Positions 15,120-24,580 of a DNA stretch of 64,000 nt are shown here, piece after piece. The stretch is from Lachnospiraceae bacterium (GTDB lineage: Bacteria; Bacillota; Clostridia; Lachnospirales; Lachnospiraceae): positions 62,001 to 126,000 of the forward strand of contig JAEENO010000020.1 in the NCBI GenBank assembly GCA_016283755.1, written 5' to 3'. Under the pieces are notes generated by a model. The model was not told where the DNA came from. It saw nothing but the letters and a program-made list of their open reading frames with translations, and made no database searches. The stretch's first letter is position 1. Each line of letters starts with the position of its first letter. Position numbers and translations under genes: made by a program.

Positions 15120-15827
15120 CTATTTCTTCTTCATTATAAAGATTCTTCTCGTCTCTTCATCCTCTCCCGGCCAAGCAAAATAGTCAATTTTCTCAACTTC
15201 AAAATACTTGCTGAATCGCTCACTCCACTCTTCATCGGTTCTTGTAACAAGCCTTAATACGCCGTTTACATACACTTCTATGCCGTTTTTAACCTCAATA
15301 TTCTTCTCCGGATCACTCTCCGTCTTCTTGTAATAGTTCATCGAGATAACAATCTTCGCATCGCTTGTTGCAATTCTTGCAATGTTCTTAATTATATCAT
15401 CGGAAACTTCAGGCGGGAGCACATCAATTACATTACTGCAGAAGATTCCGTCGTATGTAGCTTCCTTTTCTTTGGCTATCCAGTCGGTTCCGACGCATTC
15501 AGCCTTGAATCCGTCTCCTGCTTTATATGCATCCGCAAGAATCTTGGCAAGCTTAATCGCATTCTCAACTACATCTACGCCCGTTACATCCTTACAGCCC
15601 GATTTGCATAAACTGATAGCTGCCCAGCCTTCACCGCAACCATAATCGAGAACTTTTTTACAATCTGACAATTCTCTTATAATAACATCGCGTAGTTTAT
15701 CTGCCGGGGCAAGCTCCTTCCAGCCGTCCTCCGTGTCGCAGCCTGTAAGCCAATCCTTTAAGTCCTCGTCTCTCATATCAAATGCCTGATTCCAAAAATT
15801 CAAGGCGTTATTATATATATCGCTCAT
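15120..15827 (-). CDS. Class I SAM-dependent methyltransferase
   Basis: This 235-residue cytoplasmic methyltransferase shows motif I KVLDYGCGEGWAAISL (G-x-G-x-G type), motif II VTGVDVVENAI and motif IV DGIFCSNVIDVLP. Together these form the Rossmann-like SAM-binding core. The C-terminal part (RLVTRTDEEWSERF...VEKIDYFAWPGEDEE) is typical of small-molecule methyltransferases. The substrate is unknown. The start is ATG 15827 with AAGGAA seven bases upstream. A longer reading to 15932 would begin upstream of the promoter at 15885-15913 and is rejected. Confidence 0.88.
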   Translation of the reverse strand: MSDIYNNALNFWNQAFDMRDEDLKDWLTGCDTEDGWKELAPADKLRDVIIRELSDCKKVLDYGCGEGWAAISLCKSGCKDVTGVDVVENAIKLAKILADAYKAGDGFKAECVGTDWIAKEKEATYDGIFCSNVIDVLPPEVSDDIIKNIARIATSDAKIVISMNYYKKTESDPEKNIEVKNGIEVYVNGVLRLVTRTDEEWSERFSKYFEVEKIDYFAWPGEDEETRRIFIMKKK

Positions 15828-15884
15828 ATCATATTCCTTTCTCATCACTCTCTTTTTCGCGCTTTTATTCAATCCGCTACTTAA

Positions 15885-15913
15885 ATAATATCGTTTTCCC
15901 CTTGATAAATCAA
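15885..15913 (-). promoter_or_regulatory. Sigma-A promoter of the methyltransferase gene
   Basis: On the minus strand TTGATT (15908-15913), 17-base spacer, TATTAT (15885-15890). The start codon at 15827 is about 50 bases downstream of the predicted transcription start. Confidence 0.65.
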
Positions 15914-15969
15914 TAATTCTGCAAATATCCAATGAACAAAATGAGTCAACCCAATCGCAGGGCGGGCCC

Positions 15970-16001
15970 CAAAAAACAAGGGTCGGATTACTCCGACCCT
16001 G
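15970..16001 (-). terminator. Intrinsic terminator after trxA
   Basis: A perfect stem AGGGTCGGA/TCCGACCCT with a 4-base loop is followed on the minus strand by TTGTTTTTT. It lies 10 bases after the trxA stop. Confidence 0.92.
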
Positions 16002-16010
16002 TCAATTATC

Positions 16011-16322
16011 TTATTTCAAAAGCTCAAGAAGGTCATCCTTGGCAACCAAGCCTACAGAGCGCTTCTTCTCTTCTCCGTTCTCGAACAATATTACAGTAGG
16101 AATGCTCATAACCTTATACTTAAGAGCAATGTCTCTGTTATCATCGATGTTAACCTTACCTACAAGGTAAGAATCATCAGCATTCTCGGCTATCTCCTCT
16201 ACTATCGGTGAAAGTGCCTTACAAGGACCACACCATGATGCCCAGAAATCTACCAAGATCTTTTTCGGGGAATTAATAACTTTCTCTTCAAAATTGTCTG
16301 CTGTAATAACTATTGGCTGCAT
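16011..16322 (-). CDS. trxA: Thioredoxin
   Basis: This 103-residue cytoplasmic disulfide reductase carries the active site WASWCGPCK (catalytic Cys pair around residues 31-34). The buried Asp before it is in ILVDFWA, and the cis-Pro loop is SIPTVILF. Length and motifs are those of ordinary thioredoxin. It acts with thioredoxin reductase, which is not in this window. It follows prfC by 32 bases with AAGGAGG before its ATG, and a strong terminator closes the unit. Confidence 0.96.
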   Translation of the reverse strand: MQPIVITADNFEEKVINSPKKILVDFWASWCGPCKALSPIVEEIAENADDSYLVGKVNIDDNRDIALKYKVMSIPTVILFENGEEKKRSVGLVAKDDLLELLK

Positions 16323-16354
16323 ACCGTTACCTCCTTAAATTAACTTAAAACCAC

Positions 16355-17944
16355 TTAGTCCTTATTGAACTCAAGTAACTCAAGATCCTTATTTCGATCT
16401 AACGTCATCTTGATACTCCACTCATGAACAAAGAGTAATAATGGATTACCCTTAAGGTCCTGAATCTTCTTCATATCGGAAGTTCCTACAACCTTATCCA
16501 TATCCATCGACTTATCCTTGATCCAGCGGATGTACTCATACGGAAGATTCTCCATAATGATCTCTACATTGTATTCACTTTCAAGTCTATACTTTAATAC
16601 ATCAAATTGCAATACCCCGACTACTCCGACTATTATTTCTTCAAGACCGCTGTTAAGATCCTGAAATATCTGAATAGCTCCTTCCTGCGCAATCTGCGAG
16701 ATACCCTTAACAAACTGCTTTCTCTTCATGGTATCGACCTGACGAACCCTTGCGAAATGCTCAGGTGCAAAAGTCGGAATACCTTCAAAAGCGAACTTCT
16801 CCTTTGAAGAAGTAATCGTATCACCGATTGAATAGATGCCCGGGTCGAATATACCGATAATATCGCCCGCATAAGCCTCATCAACCATCTTACGCTCCTC
16901 CGCCATCATCTGCTGCGGCTGAGAAAGTTTAACGGTCTTATTGCCCTGCACATGGAAAACTTCCATACCGGCGGTAAATTTACCCGATACGATTCTCATG
17001 AACGCAATCCTGTCTCTGTGGGCCTTATTCATATTAGCCTGAATCTTAAATACAAAAGCAGAGAAATCCTCCGAGAACGGATCGATTACGCCCTTATCAG
17101 CCTTTCTCGGAAGCGGTGAGTACGTCATCTTAAGGAAGTGCTTTAAAAATGTCTCAACACCGAAGTTAGTCAATGCGGAACCGAAAAATACAGGCGATAA
17201 ATTACCACCCGTTACTTCATCCTGATTAAACTCAGCAGAAGCACCATCAAGAAGTTCAATCTCTTCCATAAGCTTGTCATAGTTCTCCTGACCTATAACA
17301 TCCTTAATTACCGGATCGTCGATTGAATACTCCTTCTCTTCACCTTCCTTGGTACCCTTCTCTGTATCGGAAAATATCATTACCTTCTTGGTATTTCTGT
17401 CATATACGCCCTTAAAGTTCTTACCTGAACCAATCGGCCAGTTAACAGGACATGTTGCAATTCCGAGCTCATTTTCAATCTCATCAAGAAGTGAGAAAGT
17501 ATCGCGCGCTTCTCTATCCATCTTATTAATAAAAGTGAAAATCGGAATGTGTCTCATAACGCAGACTTTAAAAAGCTTTCTGGTCTGAGCCTCGACACCC
17601 TTGGAACCATCAATAACCATTACTGCGGAATCCGCAGCCATTAACGTACGATATGTATCCTCCGAGAAGTCCTGGTGTCCCGGGGTATCAAGGATATTGA
17701 TGCAATATCCGTCGTAATTAAACTGTAAAACCGAAGAAGTAACCGAAATACCTCTTTCTTTCTCTATCTCCATCCAGTCGGAAACCGCATGTCTCGCAGT
17801 TGCCTTACCTTTAACGGAACCCGCAAGATTGATGGCGCCTCCGTAGAGCAAAAACTTCTCAGTCAATGTCGTCTTACCGGCATCCGGGTGAGAAATAATC
17901 GCAAAGGTGCGTCTCTTCTCGATTTCCTTTCTTATATCTGCCAC
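16355..17944 (-). CDS. prfC: Peptide chain release factor 3
   Basis: This 529-residue translational GTPase recycles release factors 1 and 2 after termination. The G domain shows ISHPDAGKTTLTE (P-loop), DTPGHQDF (G3) and FINKMDR (G4). The full length matches E. coli RF3. The start is GTG at 17944, which has GGAGGG seven bases upstream. The in-frame extension to 17992 would overlap the rpsU terminator region. Domains II and III follow (about 300-529). A weak TTGTTG/TATATA promoter may lie in the short gap after the rpsU terminator. It is followed closely by trxA. Confidence 0.95.
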   Translation of the reverse strand: MADIRKEIEKRRTFAIISHPDAGKTTLTEKFLLYGGAINLAGSVKGKATARHAVSDWMEIEKERGISVTSSVLQFNYDGYCINILDTPGHQDFSEDTYRTLMAADSAVMVIDGSKGVEAQTRKLFKVCVMRHIPIFTFINKMDREARDTFSLLDEIENELGIATCPVNWPIGSGKNFKGVYDRNTKKVMIFSDTEKGTKEGEEKEYSIDDPVIKDVIGQENYDKLMEEIELLDGASAEFNQDEVTGGNLSPVFFGSALTNFGVETFLKHFLKMTYSPLPRKADKGVIDPFSEDFSAFVFKIQANMNKAHRDRIAFMRIVSGKFTAGMEVFHVQGNKTVKLSQPQQMMAEERKMVDEAYAGDIIGIFDPGIYSIGDTITSSKEKFAFEGIPTFAPEHFARVRQVDTMKRKQFVKGISQIAQEGAIQIFQDLNSGLEEIIVGVVGVLQFDVLKYRLESEYNVEIIMENLPYEYIRWIKDKSMDMDKVVGTSDMKKIQDLKGNPLLLFVHEWSIKMTLDRNKDLELLEFNKD

Positions 17945-17986
17945 TTTCTTTCCCTCCGTATATCTATATAACCAAAAATATCTATC

Positions 17987-18022
17987 CAACAAAGAAGCAG
18001 TATGAGAATTCTCATACTGCTT
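17987..18022 (-). terminator. Intrinsic terminator after rpsU (28-bp perfect palindrome)
   Basis: A perfect 28-bp palindrome (17995-18022, centre GAATTC) is followed on the minus strand by CTTTGTT. It lies 8 bases after the rpsU stop. With no loop-size constraint seen, the apical bases would open to form the loop. Confidence 0.8.
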
Positions 18023-18030
18023 ATGTAATA

Positions 18031-18207
18031 CTAGTTGTATTTGCGCTTTCTAGCTGCCTCAGACTTCTTCTTGCGTCTTACGCTTGGCTTCTCATAATGC
18101 TCTCTCTTGCGAATCTCCTGCTGAATACCAGCCTTCGCACAGTTTCTCTTAAATCTGCGTAACGCACTATCTAAAGTCTCGTTCTCTTTAACGATAACAT
18201 TTGACAT
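18031..18207 (-). CDS. rpsU: 30S ribosomal protein S21
   Basis: This 58-residue highly basic protein reads [20 protein letters not shown] at the start and has the family segments [18 protein letters not shown] and a C-terminal Arg/Lys-rich helix ([15 protein letters not shown]). S21 binds the 30S platform and helps base pairing of the mRNA leader. The gene is monocistronic, with its own promoter at 18284-18311, a GGAGG site 12 bases upstream and a palindromic terminator. Confidence 0.97.
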   Translation of the reverse strand: MSNVIVKENETLDSALRRFKRNCAKAGIQQEIRKREHYEKPSVRRKKKSEAARKRKYN

Positions 18208-18283
18208 AATTCAATCCTAACCTCCCTCCAGTTGTCAAATTGTGCACTCAACTGTTTGGGTATAATCATTGCACAGAGTATAT

Positions 18284-18311
18284 TTTATAACACCCCGATA
18301 CCATTAGTCAA
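18284..18311 (-). promoter_or_regulatory. Sigma-A promoter of rpsU
   Basis: On the minus strand TTGACT (18306-18311), 16-base spacer, TATAAA (18284-18289). The leader to the rpsU ATG is about 70 bases. Confidence 0.75.
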
Positions 18312-18323
18312 TAGGAAAATGAA

Positions 18324-20978
18324 TTATTTTATCTGCGAAGCCAAAACTTCTTTCGCTTTTTTAAGGGCTTCGTCGATTCCTGCAGGGTTCTTTCCGCCTG
18401 CCTGAGCCATATTCGACTTACCGCCACCGCCTCCGCCTACTAATGAAGCGATCTCTTTAATGAGGTTACCCGCATGAGCGCCTTTCTTCATAGCTTCGTC
18501 TGTTGCCATCGCGATTAAATTAACCTTACCGTCCTTATCGGATGCAAGAACAACTACTGCATTCTCCTTGCCTTCTTTTAAGGAATCACCGAGTTCGCGA
18601 AGGTTATTCATATCTACATTAGGAACCGCTCTTGCTATTAATGTAACGCCGTTAACCTCTTCTGCAGCATCATCTGAACCCTTTAATGCTTCTTTTGCTG
18701 CCTTACTCTTTAATGCTTCATTCTCGCTTGAAAGCTCCTTAATCTCAGCCATCATATGTGCAACACGCTCTGCAAGCTGCGGAACTGTGGTCTTAGCAGC
18801 CATAGCTGCCTTCTCCATCTCTTCCTCGAGGTTCTTATAGTAATTAATTACATTGTCACCCGTTAAAGCTTCAATTCTTCTTACACCCGCAGCAACACCT
18901 GCCTCGGATACAATCTTAAACGATACAACATCAGCTGTATTCTTAACATGAGTACCACCGCAAAGTTCCTTGGAGAAATCACCCATGGATACAACACGTA
19001 CCTCATCGCCGTATTTCTCACCGAAAAGCGCCATAGCGCCGGTCTTCTTAGCCTCATCGATGCTCATTACATCGGTAACTACAGGAAGAGCCTCTGCAAT
19101 CTTCTCGTTAACGATTTTCTCTACCTTCTTAATCTCATCGGCAGAAAGTGCCTGATGATGGCTAAAGTCAAATCTTGTCTTCTCTGTATCCTGATATGAA
19201 CCTGCCTGCTCAACATGGTCTCCAAGAACTTCACGAAGTGCCTTCTGAAGTAAGTGAGTTGCTGAGTGGTTACGACAAGTTCTTGTTCTTTCTGTATTAT
19301 CTACGCTAAGATGAACAGATTCTCCTCTCTTAAAAGCGCCTGACACTACCTTACCTACGTGTGCGGTTCTTCCGCCTGCAACATGGATAGCTTCGGTAAC
19401 TTCGAATCTTGCTCCCGGTGTTGTAATAACACCCTTATCTCCGACCTGACCACCCATTGTTCCGTAGAACGGGGTCTTATCTGTAATGATCGTGCCTTCT
19501 TCGCCTGCCTTTAACTCATCTGTCAATGCATCACCCGATGCCATAGCGGCAATCTTACCGTCATCTTCGATTCCGGTATATCCTGTAAATTCAGTTGTGA
19601 CAGTCTCATCAAGGTTATCGAATACACCTGCACCTACAGTAAGATTTGCAGAGAAGTTCTGATTGTCTCTTGCCTTCTGCTTCTGCTCATCCATAGCTAC
19701 GGCAAATTCCTTCTCGTCAACCTTAAGACCTTCTTCTTCAGCAAGCTCTATAGTAAGCTCAACCGGAAATCCGTATGTATCATAAAGGAAGAATGCATCT
19801 CTGCCTGAGATTTCCTTCTTGCCTGAAGATACAGTCGTATCAAGAATCTTCTTAAATTCCTTCATACCGTTCTCAAGAGTGCTCTCGAAACGGGAAATCT
19901 CTCTCTCAAGCTCGGTAAGGATGAACTTACGGTTCTTAATTAAATTAGGATAGCTCTCGTTATAGATTTCATCTATATAGATTGTCGCCATCTCTAAGAT
20001 CTGCTCTTTATTAAGGTTAAGTGCTCTTGCATGTCTTACGGCACGACGGATAAGTCTTCTTAAGATATAACCTGCACCTGTATTGGCAGGAACAAGCTTT
20101 GCCTCATCACCGATAAGCATAACGGATGTACGGATGTGGTCTGCCAGGATTCTCATGGATCTTGTAATCTTCTCATCCTCGTCATACTTAACGCATGCGT
20201 TCTTCTCAATATACTTAATTACAGGCACAAATACATCAACCTGATATACGTCCTTGCTTCCGTTAAGGAATGCAAGATTACGCTCAAGTCCCCAGCCTGT
20301 ATCTACATTCTTCTGTGAAAGAGGGGTAAGATGTCCGTCATGATGCTTCTCATACTGCATGAATACATCATTACCAAGCTCCGTATACTTACCGCAGCTG
20401 CATCCCGGACCACAGTTAGGACCGCAGTCAGGCTTATCGGCAATATAGAACATCTCTGAGTCAGGACCGCAAGGACCGTACTCCAAGCCCCACCAGTTAT
20501 CTTCTGCAGGAAGATAATATATATTCTCCTTCTTGAATCCGGACTTAATACGACACTCGGCACCTTCTTCATCTCTCGGTGCGTTCTCATCACCCGCAAA
20601 TACTGTTGCAGCCAAGTGATCTGCATCAAATCCGAAAACTTCGGTTAAAAGCTCATAACTCCACTTACATCTGTCTTCCTTAAAATAATCTCCAAGACTC
20701 CAGCTACCCATCATTTCAAAGAAAGTAACATGGCTCTTGTCACCTACGGAATCGATGTCGTTGGTACGTACACATCCCTGTACGTTGCAAAGTCTTGTAC
20801 CGAGCGGGTGCTTCTTACCGAGAAGATATGGCATCAAAGGCTGCATTCCCGCAACGTTGAACATAACTCCCGTAGAACCGTCGGAAACAAGCGATACTGT
20901 TCCTACATCAACGTGACCTCTGTCAATGTAGAACTGCTTCCAGGTCTTACGCAGCTCATTAGCTGTAAACTGTCTCAT
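18324..20978 (-). CDS. alaS: Alanine--tRNA ligase
   Basis: This 884-residue class II synthetase charges tRNA-Ala. The N-terminal aminoacylation domain begins MRQFTANELRKTW and contains the G-V-M-F-N-V-A-G-M-Q-P motif. The editing domain carries the zinc-binding pair HSATHLLQ (about residues 570-577) and CGGTH (about 672-676). The C-terminal DHH-associated part ends with the GGGGGGK segment typical of AlaRS. It has GGAGG before the ATG and no T-box leader. It lies 30 bases downstream of a small membrane-protein gene, at the end of a long same-strand series. Confidence 0.97.
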   Translation of the reverse strand: MRQFTANELRKTWKQFYIDRGHVDVGTVSLVSDGSTGVMFNVAGMQPLMPYLLGKKHPLGTRLCNVQGCVRTNDIDSVGDKSHVTFFEMMGSWSLGDYFKEDRCKWSYELLTEVFGFDADHLAATVFAGDENAPRDEEGAECRIKSGFKKENIYYLPAEDNWWGLEYGPCGPDSEMFYIADKPDCGPNCGPGCSCGKYTELGNDVFMQYEKHHDGHLTPLSQKNVDTGWGLERNLAFLNGSKDVYQVDVFVPVIKYIEKNACVKYDEDEKITRSMRILADHIRTSVMLIGDEAKLVPANTGAGYILRRLIRRAVRHARALNLNKEQILEMATIYIDEIYNESYPNLIKNRKFILTELEREISRFESTLENGMKEFKKILDTTVSSGKKEISGRDAFFLYDTYGFPVELTIELAEEEGLKVDEKEFAVAMDEQKQKARDNQNFSANLTVGAGVFDNLDETVTTEFTGYTGIEDDGKIAAMASGDALTDELKAGEEGTIITDKTPFYGTMGGQVGDKGVITTPGARFEVTEAIHVAGGRTAHVGKVVSGAFKRGESVHLSVDNTERTRTCRNHSATHLLQKALREVLGDHVEQAGSYQDTEKTRFDFSHHQALSADEIKKVEKIVNEKIAEALPVVTDVMSIDEAKKTGAMALFGEKYGDEVRVVSMGDFSKELCGGTHVKNTADVVSFKIVSEAGVAAGVRRIEALTGDNVINYYKNLEEEMEKAAMAAKTTVPQLAERVAHMMAEIKELSSENEALKSKAAKEALKGSDDAAEEVNGVTLIARAVPNVDMNNLRELGDSLKEGKENAVVVLASDKDGKVNLIAMATDEAMKKGAHAGNLIKEIASLVGGGGGGKSNMAQAGGKNPAGIDEALKKAKEVLASQIK

Positions 20979-21008
20979 TTATATATCCTCCGAAATTAAA
21001 ATATTAAA

Positions 21009-21179
21009 CTATTTATTTGCTGATTCTGTCTCCTGAGCTTCCTTGTCTGCATTCTTAAGTGCCTTCTTTTTCGCCATCTTTGCACCGATAATCGCACCAA
21101 CAGCGCTTACCGCTACGAAAACTAACAATAATACGATGTAATTAAAAAATGAATTAAAGAAAAGAATGAAATTCTCCAT
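21009..21179 (-). CDS. Small single-span membrane protein (56 residues)
   Basis: This short gene has a strong AGGAGGG site 8 bases before ATG 21179. The protein MENFILFFNSFFNYIVLLLV... has one long hydrophobic segment (about residues 4-33). A Lys-rich stretch (KMAKKKALK) and an acidic, polar C-terminal tail (about residues 44-56) follow. By the positive-inside rule the tail is cytoplasmic. I do not recognise a family. It lies between rnhA and alaS on the same strand. The good ribosome binding site, codon use and topology support a real gene, although no homologue is known to me. Confidence 0.72.
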   Translation of the reverse strand: MENFILFFNSFFNYIVLLLVFVAVSAVGAIIGAKMAKKKALKNADKEAQETESANK

Positions 21180-21233
21180 AGGACCCTCCTGTTATATACT
21201 ATGCAAACTCTTGATATTATAGCTTAAATGCTC

Positions 21234-21704
21234 TCAACTTTCAACATCATCGAGAAGGTTTTCACCCGCTGCGGCTTCATTTGCAAGTTTGTCGCATCGC
21301 TCATTATATAAATGGCCGTTATGGCCTTTTACCCAGTTGAATGTAACATTGTGAGGTTCAATTGCCTTAAGTAACCTCTCCCACAACTCACGATTCTTAA
21401 CAGGCTTCTTATCCTTTTTTACAAAATCGTGCATCATCCAGTAATCTATCCATTTTTCATTAAAAGCTTCCGTTACATACTTGGAATCCGAGGTAAAAGT
21501 TACATCGCAAGGCTTTGTAAGCGCCTCAAATCCTACAATCGCACCCATAAGCTCCATTCGATTGTTGGTTGTGTTCTTATATCCTTGTGAGTACTCTCTT
21601 ATATGCTCCTGTCCGTCGGGCGCCACATATCTTAATACAGTGCCGTATCCTCCCGGGCCGGGATTACCAAGCGCAGAGCCGTCGGAATATACTTCTACGT
21701 GCAT
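21234..21704 (-). CDS. rnhA: Ribonuclease HI
   Basis: This 156-residue nuclease cuts RNA in RNA-DNA hybrids. The metal-binding acidic residues are in place: Asp8 in VYSDGSALGNPGPGGYG, Glu51 in NNRMELMG, Asp73 in TFTSDSKYV, and the late Asp in CDKLANEAA. The basic loop and WVKGHNGHLYNERCD are typical of the bacterial HI type. It lies 9 bases downstream of the hybrid kinase gene. Confidence 0.95.
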   Translation of the reverse strand: MHVEVYSDGSALGNPGPGGYGTVLRYVAPDGQEHIREYSQGYKNTTNNRMELMGAIVGFEALTKPCDVTFTSDSKYVTEAFNEKWIDYWMMHDFVKKDKKPVKNRELWERLLKAIEPHNVTFNWVKGHNGHLYNERCDKLANEAAAGENLLDDVES

Positions 21705-21713
21705 ATGCTCTCC

Positions 21714-24560
21714 TTACATCTCAATAAAAAACTTCGCCATCGTCTTAAATAACGAATCAGGATATATAGGCTTGGAAAGATGCGCATTCATACCCGCATT
21801 AAGGCATTCCTTAACATCTTCCGCAAAAGCGTTCGCAGTCATTGCAATTATCGGAATCGTTGCAGCATCCGAATTATATGACTCTCTTATCTTCTTAGTA
21901 GCTTCTATACCGTTCATAACAGGCATACGTATGTCCATAAGAATCATGTCAAAAGCTCCGTCCTGCGATTCATTGAAAAGTCTGTATGCCTCAAGACCGT
22001 TAATCGCATATGTGACTTTCATATGCTTGGATTCAAGCAGCTTCGCTGCTATACGACGGTTAAGCTCCTGATCTTCCGCAAGAAGAATTGATTTACCGTA
22101 AAGTATTGAATCTATCTTAGGTCCGAGTTCTACATTCTCTTCCTTTTTGTCTGAAACTGCAGGTCTATATTCAAATGGAAGTATTATTGTAAAGGTTGTA
22201 CCGACTTCCAATTCGGAAGCAACCTCTATCGTACCGTCCATCTCTGTAACAATTCTATTTACAAGTGCAAGTCCTAAGCCCGTTCCCGAGTACTTATCCG
22301 AGAACATATTGCGTTCCTGCGCAAACGGCTCATAAATCTTTTGTAAAAAGCTCCTGCTCATACCGCAGCCGTTATCCTTAATTGTAATTTTATCCCGACA
22401 ATTGGTATCGGATATAAAGTTTCTTTCAATCTTAAGGGATACTTTACCGTATTCCCCGGTAAACTTATAAGCATTACTGAGAAGATTCATAAGTACCTGT
22501 CTGCATCTTGTCGCATCGGCAAATACCTCGACGTGCTTATTCTGATCTTTTACGTATTCAATTGAAAAATCTATCTTCTTCTCCGCCATCTGCGGCGCAA
22601 TAATTTTCTCAACCGTAGACAGTAATTCCGGAGTTCTTATCCAATCTCTGTTAAGTTCAAGCTTACCGCTCTCTATACGGCTCATATCAAGGATATCATT
22701 AATAAGTGAAAGAAGGTACGAACTTGAAGTCTCTATATCATTAAGGTTTGACATAATTGAGGCTCTGTCAATCGTCTTATTCTCTTCAATCTCAGACTGC
22801 GCAATCTTCGTCATTCCGATAATAGCATTCATCGGAGTTCTTATCTCATGCGACATGTTAGACATGAAGTCTGTCTTCGCAGCAACCGCGAATTTGAGCT
22901 TTTCATTGGCTGTAATAAGTTCCTCATTCTTCGTGCTTAACTGCTTGGCAAGATATCTTTTATTCGTGAGGTACAGATAGAAAAGATATAGAATTGCCAT
23001 GAAAAAAACTGCTATAATAAGAAGCTGCATCGAGTACTTACGAAGGAATGTCGTAAAATCCGCCTTGGATGCTGCAGAAAGCTGATATATCGTAGTTGTC
23101 TCAACAAGCGATTCATCGTCAAATGTAACTATACACTTATTAAGAATCGATGAAAGTACGGAATTATCTGTATTTTTCTCAAACGCAAAGAACATATCAC
23201 CTGTACCGATATATGCGTTTACGAATTCGACACTCGGGTATTTGCTTCCGATCAAAACCGATGCAACTCTGTAATCTATATACGCATAACTTATCTTACC
23301 GTGAATAAGACTTTCCATGCACTTGTCCATACTTTTAAAATATACAAGCGATGAATGTTTGAATTCATTTGTAAGATTTGCTTCAATACTGTTACTCGGT
23401 GATACAATTCCGATAACTACCTTACCGTCAAGAGGTACATTTAAGTTACGCCTTTTTACGAGAAACGCAGTAGTTGACATAACAGGCTCAGACAGGTAAT
23501 ATCCCGGCATAACGGATTCATTCTCAAGAAGAATCATTCCCGATATGAAATCCGCCTTATGATTCTCATCCGCATTCTTAAAAGTAAGGCCCGTAAGCTC
23601 ACTTATCATATTAAGGATATCCACCTGGATACCTTTTTCTTCATCATCTTTGACAGTGTAATACGGCATACCGTTATTATACTGCTGAACATATATCACG
23701 GGATTCTGCTTAATGAATTCCGCTTCTTTTCTCGTAAAGTTAGGAACGGCTCCCTGAAGCTTCTTGCCGAAGTATTTACTGTCAAGTTCGGCTCTGAAGT
23801 ATGGGTTAACCATCAATATATCAAATAATGCCGAATTAAACGCCTGCATCAATTCTTCATTTCCCTTATAAGTCATGGCATACAAAGGCTCATTATAGCC
23901 TTCATATACACGCTTAAAATACGGTCTTACTCCCATTTCTGTAGAGAAAACCGCATCGACGTTACCGGCTCTTAATTCATTATATGCATCAGAAATCGAA
24001 GTAAATATAAAAGGACTATAGTTAAATCCATTATCCGAAGCTAATTCATTCAGCACATGCTCGCCTATGGAATTCTTAAGATATGCAATTTTCATGTTAT
24101 TAAACGACTTGAAATCATCGTAATAATAACGGGTATCATCGCTTCTTACATAGATTCTGGATGTCTCATATCCAACAATATCATTGGAATAGATAAATCT
24201 TTCCGTTCTCTCTTCCACATACGAAGCGTTAAGAACAAGGTCTATCTCATGCTTTTCAAGCTTTTCAAGTAAAACTGACCACTCGTCAACAACATAATTA
24301 TATTCCCAGCCTGTCTTTTCAGCAATCTTCTGTAAGAATTCAGGAACGTAACCATAGTAACCGGTCTCTGTTTCGGAGAAAAACGCTGACTCATAATTAA
24401 CAACACCGATATTTACAATCTTCTTGCTGTACCTGGAAAAACCTTCACCCGCAACAGCATAACTCGCCATCATGCCGACGCATAATGTAAGCATCGTCAC
24501 GATGGCAAGTATTGATTTAATATTCACTTCGTTTTTCTTTAACCGAAACAAGAATTTCAT
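21714..24560 (-). CDS. Hybrid sensor histidine kinase with tandem periplasmic binding-protein domains
   Basis: This 948-residue membrane receptor has an N-terminal membrane segment (about 15-37). Two successive type-3 extracellular solute-binding domains (about 48-270 and 285-500) are marked by repeated KIVNIGVVNYESAF-like and NPVIYVQQYNNGMPYY-like starts. A second membrane helix (about 515-535) and a coiled coil follow. Next are HisKA with MSHEIRTPMNAIIGM (phospho-His), HATPase with DNGCGM and GTGLGLALV, and a C-terminal receiver with LMDIRMPVMNG (phospho-Asp). It resembles BvgS/EvgS-type sensors that bind small ligands directly. The ligand and the downstream regulator are unknown. It lies 20 bases downstream of nfnB. 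Confidence 0.93.
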   Translation of the reverse strand: MKFLFRLKKNEVNIKSILAIVTMLTLCVGMMASYAVAGEGFSRYSKKIVNIGVVNYESAFFSETETGYYGYVPEFLQKIAEKTGWEYNYVVDEWSVLLEKLEKHEIDLVLNASYVEERTERFIYSNDIVGYETSRIYVRSDDTRYYYDDFKSFNNMKIAYLKNSIGEHVLNELASDNGFNYSPFIFTSISDAYNELRAGNVDAVFSTEMGVRPYFKRVYEGYNEPLYAMTYKGNEELMQAFNSALFDILMVNPYFRAELDSKYFGKKLQGAVPNFTRKEAEFIKQNPVIYVQQYNNGMPYYTVKDDEEKGIQVDILNMISELTGLTFKNADENHKADFISGMILLENESVMPGYYLSEPVMSTTAFLVKRRNLNVPLDGKVVIGIVSPSNSIEANLTNEFKHSSLVYFKSMDKCMESLIHGKISYAYIDYRVASVLIGSKYPSVEFVNAYIGTGDMFFAFEKNTDNSVLSSILNKCIVTFDDESLVETTTIYQLSAASKADFTTFLRKYSMQLLIIAVFFMAILYLFYLYLTNKRYLAKQLSTKNEELITANEKLKFAVAAKTDFMSNMSHEIRTPMNAIIGMTKIAQSEIEENKTIDRASIMSNLNDIETSSSYLLSLINDILDMSRIESGKLELNRDWIRTPELLSTVEKIIAPQMAEKKIDFSIEYVKDQNKHVEVFADATRCRQVLMNLLSNAYKFTGEYGKVSLKIERNFISDTNCRDKITIKDNGCGMSRSFLQKIYEPFAQERNMFSDKYSGTGLGLALVNRIVTEMDGTIEVASELEVGTTFTIILPFEYRPAVSDKKEENVELGPKIDSILYGKSILLAEDQELNRRIAAKLLESKHMKVTYAINGLEAYRLFNESQDGAFDMILMDIRMPVMNGIEATKKIRESYNSDAATIPIIAMTANAFAEDVKECLNAGMNAHLSKPIYPDSLFKTMAKFFIEM

Positions 24561-24580
24561 TAACTACTCCGGACTAAGCG

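Noticed and set aside
20979..21008. T-box leader upstream of alaS
   Set aside because: Only 30 bases separate the upstream small gene from alaS, and the GGGTGG(N)ACCGCG motif is absent. The same holds for argS.
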